A stretch of DNA of 64,000 nucleotides from Cavia porcellus. Its lineage: Eukaryota; Chordata; Mammalia; Rodentia; Caviidae. The stretch is taken from assembly GCF_034190915.1 (NCBI RefSeq), contig NW_026947506.1, forward strand, positions 33,831,748 through 33,895,747, written 5' to 3'. Below the pieces are notes generated by a model. It did no database searches. It saw only the letters and a list, made by a program, of their open reading frames with translations, and was not told where the DNA came from. Both the position numbers and the translations under genes were made by a program. Below are positions 59,890 to 64,000 of this stretch, piece by piece (within the stretch, counting starts at the first letter, position 1; each line of letters starts with the position of its first letter).

Positions 59890-62800
59890 GGTCCTGTCTT
59901 TGGCCCTGGTTCTGCCAGGAGATAGATCCCTGATCCCATCTCCCCCACTAAAGTCAGCAGCAGCCTGTGCCTCCCACTCTGAGCCCCCAACTTCAGTGTA
60001 CTTAAACCTGGATTGGCTGCTTCCAGTGCATTGCCTGGTAGAACTGTCAGCATGGATGAAAGGTCACTTCCTCCAAAGCTGAGATCTGTGTTGGTGCTGT
60101 TCTCTTTGGCACTGTGACAGAGGTGGCTGTCTTTTTTTCTACCCTCACAACCTCTAGTTTCCTAGTTCTCTGACAGCTCCAACACAACTTTTCCTCAGAT
60201 TCTGTCTTTGCTTCTTTCTCATGCAATGTTGATTTTTTTCAGGAGCTTTGTCATCTGCCACCCTGCTGCCGCCCCCAACTCACCACATTCTTTTCTGTTG
60301 TCCCTAGTTCAGGTGGAGGACTCCACCTGAACTTACATACATCCCTACAGCCTACCTGACCCACTGATCCTCAACTCAAGGTCTACACAAGAGAAGTCAT
60401 TATTTCTCACCCAGAGCAGTTTCTGTCTATCAATGAAGTCATCATAAAACTTGAACTTGTTCACCTGGTCCATTCAGTTCCTAAATTCCAAGGATTCTAT
60501 TTATAAAATAGTAATCATTATACATATTAGGGTTGTACATATTAGTATTATAGAGGAAATAGTAGCCAAGGTCAAAGGGCTAAGCCAGGTACCTAAAACT
60601 GGAAGGCACAGCCTTTCAACTCCTCAAGGCCTCTTCAGTCACACTGCTGCGTTGCAGTTCACCCTCTATCATTGGACTAAATCTCTTCAGATGCTTTGCT
60701 ACCATTTCTACTGAAATAATTTTTGAAATCCATTTAACCCTTGCACATCTAAAATAGGATACTAATTTTATATGTATGTAAATACTAAAATAAATTGATA
60801 CTTTAAGTATTTCAAAAATATGTGGAAAACATTTTCTTAGATGGTTGGAGACGGTGGTGGTATATTGATGTTTCCCCTTCCCAGAATTTTATTCAAATAT
60901 AGCATTTTTATTCTTGAAAAATTGTTATTGATTACCATATCAAGTATACACTTGCCTTACACATGTACTCACCTATATCTACACATGTGCATATTTATAC
61001 ATATTCAAATTATACATGAGATTTCTTATTTCCAGTGACCCTGAACTCCATTAAAATATTAATTCTGTATTGTTACTATAATGTGATTTTTAGGACACAA
61101 TTGAGTAGAATATCATAAGTACATTACAAACTTCATGAATATAAAATGTTAATTGGTACAGCATTGCTAATTGATCTGGATGCAGGAGCATTTGTGGCAT
61201 GGTACTCTGATGGAATTGCACTTTAGTTTCGATGTCCCAGTGGATTTTTTTTTAATCCAAAAACCCTTTGTCTGAAGCTCTCTAAGCAAACGCAACCCTC
61301 TCTCCCGCAGTCAGGCCTTGCTCAGGGTACCTTGTCCAGGGTGGTGAGTTCTTGATATCCATTCCTATGCGAGGAAGCCTTTTCTAGAGCAGAGGCAGTC
61401 ACTGAAGAGGAGGTAGAAGGGCCTGGAGCTGAGGAGAGACCTCTTGGATAATTTTGGAAAAGAGGACTATGAAATTAGTTATGTGGAAATTGGCTCCCTT
61501 AAACCTTCCACGTTTGGAAAAGCCCTAGCACATGAATAACCCTGGAGAGCTATAGTCCTTATCTAAATACCACACCCCTACACTCCCTTCCTTAACTAAG
61601 TGCCTGGCCTGGAAGGCCCTCACCCCTCCTTTCTGCTTGTCCCTCGCAGGTGGCCCACATATCACTGCTTTTCTGAGGTCACATTCACTCCTCCAGCTTG
61701 TGCTGTGCTGGGGGCTTTGGTGAATACCATGTAGCAGTGGGCCTCCTGCCCTCCTGGCAAGCCCCACAGGCTCCTTTCAGGGCACACCCTCTTTTTGACC
61801 TTGTATCTTTAGCAATGCCTGGAGTTTAGAATGGAATTTTTAGTTTCCCATGTCAAGAAATAAACTTGGTGGATATTTATATGACAGTTGATTAATTTGT
61901 CTTTAGATAATTTTTGAGGAAAACTTTTAAAACAGAGGGTAATTTTTTACTTCAGGAAATAGTGCACGGAAATATTATGACTTTGAAAGATCTGTTAAAC
62001 CTCACACTGACTATGTGTTTGAATTTAGAATAGGATGCAGGACCCATTTTGATGGATGCTTTTGAGAGACACATGTTTGCCAACAGATTGCAATGCTGCT
62101 GGTGCCTGGCCATTGCCCTTACTGTCACAATGGTCTTTTGGACAGGAAGATCATTTGTTTCTTTTCACTTCTTATTTTGTACTTATCTTAATTTCCTTCA
62201 AAAAATCACAAATAAATCTTTTCCACAAAAACTGTTCCAAAGCTCACATAGAGAGTTTATGACAGAAAAGGTGACAAACACTTAATTACTAAAGCAGTGC
62301 TTGGCACTGCAGTAAAATATTAGATTTGCTAGAAAGAATTCAGAAGTTTGGAATAATGTCATTTATTTTCACAAATGGAATGACCAACAGTTCACAAGTG
62401 TGAAGATGCTGAAGGCCTGGTAAAGTTTGCTGAATGTAGCTAACAAATCAAAACATGAAAGGTTTTTCCTTCTGTATTTATAAGTGAGTTTCTCCCATAT
62501 GGCTGCCCTGCAACCTTAGCCTGCTAGGAGAGATGATGTCTTCCAGAGTGGAGAATGGCAGCCTGGGGGACCCAAGACCTCCTCTTAGGAACAGCCTCCC
62601 ACCTGCCAACAAGCTGCAGAAAATTCCTCTCTGCTTCCAAGTCCCCTTCTGTCAAATAGGGGTAGAAATAGCCCTACCCTAGCTCACAGAGCCATCTAAG
62701 GATGAGTAAATGCATAGAAGGCAGGTATACCAGAGCTTGGCTTTCAGCAAAGTGTTGCTCATTCTAGTTATCATTGTCTTGAAGGAAAATAAGACACCTA

Positions 62801-64000
62801 TTTTCTTAATTTCTGATAATTGTCTGAGTTCTTGATCAAACCTGATAGATCAACTAAAAAGATCCTTTATGCACGTTTAATAATTCAAACATATGTAAAG
62901 TACAGGTTGGCATTTTTATTTGTTAGAATGAAAATTACTATTCTATTAAAATTCTTTTAAACCTTGTTAAAATCAGGAAAAAAATACCATCTACCCTGAA
63001 TAATAAGCTTTTAAAGACAGTGTGTTTCTTGAAGATGTGATAGTATTTTTGTAAATTGAATTATTTGGTGATATTAACATTGTAATAAAGGAATTATACC
63101 ATTTTTATCTTTCTTAAGGAACTGATATTTAACTTCTGCCTCATATTAATAATGTTATAAGTACGCAATATATTTAAAATATCAGTTGAAATACTTAATA
63201 TTCCCATGTCTTTTAGATGAAACATAATATGCTTTTTTATATTGTGTGTTTGTGTTCTTGCATTGTCACAGGTTTTCCCTTTCCTTGATCTATATTTTGA
63301 AAGTAGTAACCCTAAGGGAATAATAAATGAGATCAGTAATATCTTTGATTGGAAAACATGCCAATCATATAAGTGTTACAAGGAAGTGTATTTTTAGAAA
63401 GAGCCTTGCACACCAGTCAGCATGGCTGGTATTGGGCAGCTTGGTTCCTGTGATTTATCGGGAAGCCTTTTGGTGATTTTACACAGCCCACCAGTAAACC
63501 TGCCTGATAGGTGGAAATGAGCTTGAACCCAGAAAAAAATGGCCTTTGGAAGAGAACTGGACATTGAAGCTAAATGGCTAAATAGCTTTAGACAACCCCA
63601 GAGGAAGCAAAACAAGATTTAAAGTGTTTTTATTAAAGAATAGAATCTATAAATAAAGTAGTATATTCTCATACCCATGACAGATTTTGACAAATAAGAG
63701 AAAAATATTTTCCTGATAGGAAAAATGAATTTGAATTGTATTTTACACTATTTAATGCTGCTGGTGCATTGAGAGATTGCTGGCAGAGTGGACTTTGAGT
63801 TAATCGGGGTGAACAGCAAGAGAAAGAGGACCTGCACAGGATCCGAGGGCTGCATTTCATAGACCATCCTTACTGACAACCCAATCAGAGCACTTGGCTT
63901 CACTGCTAAGTGGCAGCCCCTCCTGTGGGCAATGACCCACTTTCAGGTGAGGGCTCCTCTTGTTATTATTTGGGATTATCTAAGTCATTTGATTTTTAGA
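59890..64000. other. Intron stretch, mostly unrecognised; one 28-bp palindrome
   Basis: Contains the near-perfect palindrome at 60306-60333. A sense MIR-like bit ('tgtcaaataggggtag') near 62645 is too short to call. No exon recognised up to the window end. Confidence 0.4.
60306..60333. repeat. 28-bp palindrome
   Basis: agttcaggtggag (60306-60318), centre ga, and ctccacctgaact (60321-60333): 13-bp arms pair perfectly. Confidence 0.95.

Larger units (their letters stand above)
37527..64000 (+). other. SDK1: SDK1 intron (downstream of the exon; 3' end outside window)
   Basis: Begins with the GTGAGT donor. The next SDK1 exon (rest of the linker and the third Ig domain) was looked for by eye and not found up to 64000. 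Contains the HAL1-like element, MER5 copies, B1-ID SINEs and two hAT-like miniature elements; no host gene recognised. Confidence 0.8.

Overview
This is a vertebrate nuclear, intron-dominated window from a placental mammal, most likely a rodent. ID-type SINEs (tRNA-Ala/BC1-related) and ID+B1 dimers point to rodents. The ID wording (a 'ggtaccagggattgaactca' start and 'ctgagctaaatccccag' end when read antisense) suggests a hystricomorph or squirrel-related lineage rather than mouse or rat; this lineage call is inference from memory of SINE subfamilies. Most open reading frames are short and have no family resemblance; the only long ORF with a recognisable protein family belongs to a retrotransposon.

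The only host coding sequence I can support is one 134-bp exon on the + strand at 37393-37526. It encodes the C-terminal half of an N-terminal Ig-like domain of Sidekick-1 (SDK1), a very large adhesion-molecule gene known for giant introns. Everything upstream (1-37392) and downstream (37527-64000) is therefore read as SDK1 intron. No second exon was recognised, so the flanking introns are at least 37 kb and 26 kb.

Layout: 1-1000 holds two antisense MIRs; 1775-1990 a three-copy minisatellite; 2130-2815 and 3890-6895 ancient antisense L1 with a nested younger L1 3' end; 6900-15400 is mostly unrecognised intron with a small tandem/inverted structure at 11049-11223; 15430-16865 holds MIR, ID, a short hAT-like element with perfect 8-bp target duplication, and L2; 18420-18840 a sense L1 3' end; 19225-20800 MIR and an ID-B1 dimer; 21340-26800 mostly old antisense L1; 27100-27860 a MaLR-like LTR and a truncated ID; 28635 a (TG)n; 33750-34310 a second MaLR-like LTR interrupted by (GA)n; 36797-37331 a pyrimidine tract, a B1 and a 101/109-bp tandem duplication leading up to the exon; 37527-49567 mostly unrecognised intron with one SINE and one hAT-like copy; 49583-52769 a young LINE described below; 54585-54995 a MER5 cluster; 58350-58620 B1-ID SINEs; 59803-59881 a third hAT-like copy.

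The most interesting item is the 3.19-kb antisense element at 49583-52769. It has a CpG-rich 5' UTR, an almost open L1-type ORF1 (one frameshift), a ~1.4-kb AT-rich 3' region and an A-rich tail, but no ORF2, and it is bounded by an exact 15-bp target-site duplication. That is the architecture of a HAL1 ('half-L1') retrotransposon and looks recent. Second is a family of three ~70-80-bp hAT-like miniature elements inserted at CTAG-centred sites. No RNA gene, CRISPR array, operon or prokaryotic feature was seen.
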